From contig CAJCIT010000075.1 in the NCBI GenBank assembly GCA_903970405.1, positions 1 to 44,209 on the forward strand: DNA of 44,209 nt. Reading direction: 5' to 3'. The position numbers were made by a program, and so were the translations under genes. The notes below the pieces were generated by a model. That model was not told where the DNA came from. It did not search any database and saw nothing but the letters and a program-made list of their open reading frames with translations. This document shows, in pieces, positions 43,658 to 44,209 of the stretch. The stretch is from Acidobacteriaceae bacterium (GTDB taxonomy: Bacteria; Acidobacteriota; Terriglobia; Bryobacterales; Bryobacteraceae). Position 1 is the first letter of the stretch; every line of letters begins with the position of its first letter.

Positions 43658-43900
43658 GAGTGCCGGCGACGGTCGTCGCGAGATCGCTTCTTTGGCCTTG
43701 CCGGGGTGCGAGCCGCCGTCCCAACTGCTGTTCGAGTGCCAGCCACAAAGTCGGGGCTGCCAACCGGGCGTCCGGTGAACGTTCCCTGTTGAAGGGCCCG
43801 AATCGCAATGAGTTCCTCCGGTTCTGCCAGAAGACCTGACCAGCGCGCGGCGCCGCGACGCCTTCCTGCGTTCAGATACAGCGCGTACCGGCAATGCGTG
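43653..43900 (-). pseudogene. RAYT C-terminal remnant, frameshifted
   Basis: The segment reads [19 protein letters not shown] and [14 protein letters not shown], then after a frameshift [19 protein letters not shown]. This is the C-terminal pattern of REP-associated tyrosine transposases (Y1_Tnp): RRxxxTGRPLGSxxFVxxLExxLGRRLAP. The catalytic HUH domain is absent. It opens in frame with the flavoprotein but has its own TAA in the restored frame at 43653. Confidence 0.7.
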
Positions 43901-43915
43901 GTACCGGGCAAAGCG

Positions 43916-43932
43916 GGGACGGAGAGATATGG
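43916..43932. repeat. Direct repeat C, copy 2
   Basis: GGGACGGAGAGATATGG, see copy 1 at 43625. It stands just before the right RAYT remnant. Confidence 0.75.
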
Positions 43933-43964
43933 CCCCGAGAGAGAAATCCGCTCGACCGTGGCTC

Positions 43965-44192
43965 GACTGGGTGTTTTACGCTGATGCCGGCGGCGTTTCG
44001 AGGCGGACTTCGCTGTTGGCCGAGCCCGAGGAACTGGTTGTCGTACGAGCCTTGCATTGTGGGACGTTCACCGTCCCGACCGGTGCGGGTCCCGAGTGCG
44101 TCGGTCGCTTGGAAGAGGAACTTGGCCCCCTGATCGCTCCACGCAAGGGCGGACGTCAACCGGCTGCTTCCGCAACTGTAACCTGCCGATAA
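43965..44192 (+). pseudogene. RAYT C-terminal remnant, opposite orientation
   Basis: Reads [20 protein letters not shown] and then VGRLEEELGPLIAPRKGGR. It is 84 bases collinear with 43750-43833 on the other strand without gaps, with 53 matches by eye, mostly differing at third codon positions. The GRPxGS motif has degenerated to VPTGAG. The catalytic domain is absent. A short ORF of 87 codons starts at 43929 but is probably not a functional gene. Confidence 0.65.
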
Positions 44193-44209
44193 TGCCATTT
44201 GTGTACCTG

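Noticed and set aside
42196-43911. Open frame that joins the RAYT-like tail to the flavoprotein
   Set aside because: The first 108 codons match a decayed transposase tail and repeats, and the flavoprotein has its own ribosome site at 43587. A true fusion is unlikely.
1-44209. CRISPR array or integrated phage
   Set aside because: No regularly spaced identical repeats, integrase, capsid or terminase-like genes were seen on reading both strands.

Overview
The window looks like chromosomal DNA of a soil acidobacterium, most likely of the Bryobacterales/Solibacter group. This is inferred from GC-rich coding sequence, an Hfq with an N-terminal extension, a PadR regulator paired with a membrane protein whose N-terminus is of a type I associate with this group, Cys-rich and DUF4097 proteins of acidobacterial style, abundant glycoside hydrolases, and REP-like double hairpins. 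No rRNA, tRNA or CRISPR array was seen.

Layout. 1-3.4 kb: end of a CxxCH protein gene, a RES/Xre toxin-antitoxin pair (minus strand), the DNA polymerase III delta' gene and hfq. 3.4-6.6 kb: a minus-strand group (HhH/Cdd1 protein, Cys-rich protein, thioesterase), a decayed metallophosphoesterase, a DegT aminotransferase and a truncated AbiEi-like antitoxin. 6.7-9.5 kb: a more A/T-rich accessory island with a NYN-domain putative nuclease divergent from an unrecognised winged-helix protein. That protein gene has a near-consensus promoter. It is followed by a strongly structured RNA segment that carries a 35-codon ORF with a perfect Shine-Dalgarno, and then an IS-like zinc-ribbon remnant. 9.5-16.4 kb: mostly housekeeping and conserved genes (MBL hydrolase, YgfZ, FkbM methyltransferase, VOC, MFS, an orphan Clp-N protein, an ECF sigma factor).

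16.4-21.8 kb: two REP-like units, then a secreted GH2 beta-galactosidase and a secreted GH3 with a PA14-like insert. 21.8-25.8 kb: DUF4230, DUF4097, a frameshifted dienelactone hydrolase, a nitrilase and a fragment of an SDR-type gene. 25.8-33.4 kb: rfaE2-mfd (4-nt overlap) and a hybrid histidine kinase with one degenerate receiver. 33.4-36 kb: GNAT, TlpA-like thioredoxin, and a PadR/membrane protein pair with an apparently leaderless, operator-overlapped promoter. 36-41 kb: a xylan-use operon (GH3, GPH symporter, GH10 xylanase). 41.2-43.6 kb: galE and a MerA-like flavoprotein. 43.6-44.2 kb: two decayed RAYT (REP-associated transposase) C-termini in opposite orientation, with 17-bp direct repeats.

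Together the genes suit a polysaccharide degrader. A secreted GH10 would cut xylan, the GPH symporter would import the oligomers and the signal-less GH3 would finish them inside, while the secreted GH2 and GH3 trim side chains outside. The most unusual places are the 7.1-9.3 kb island and the REP/RAYT relics.
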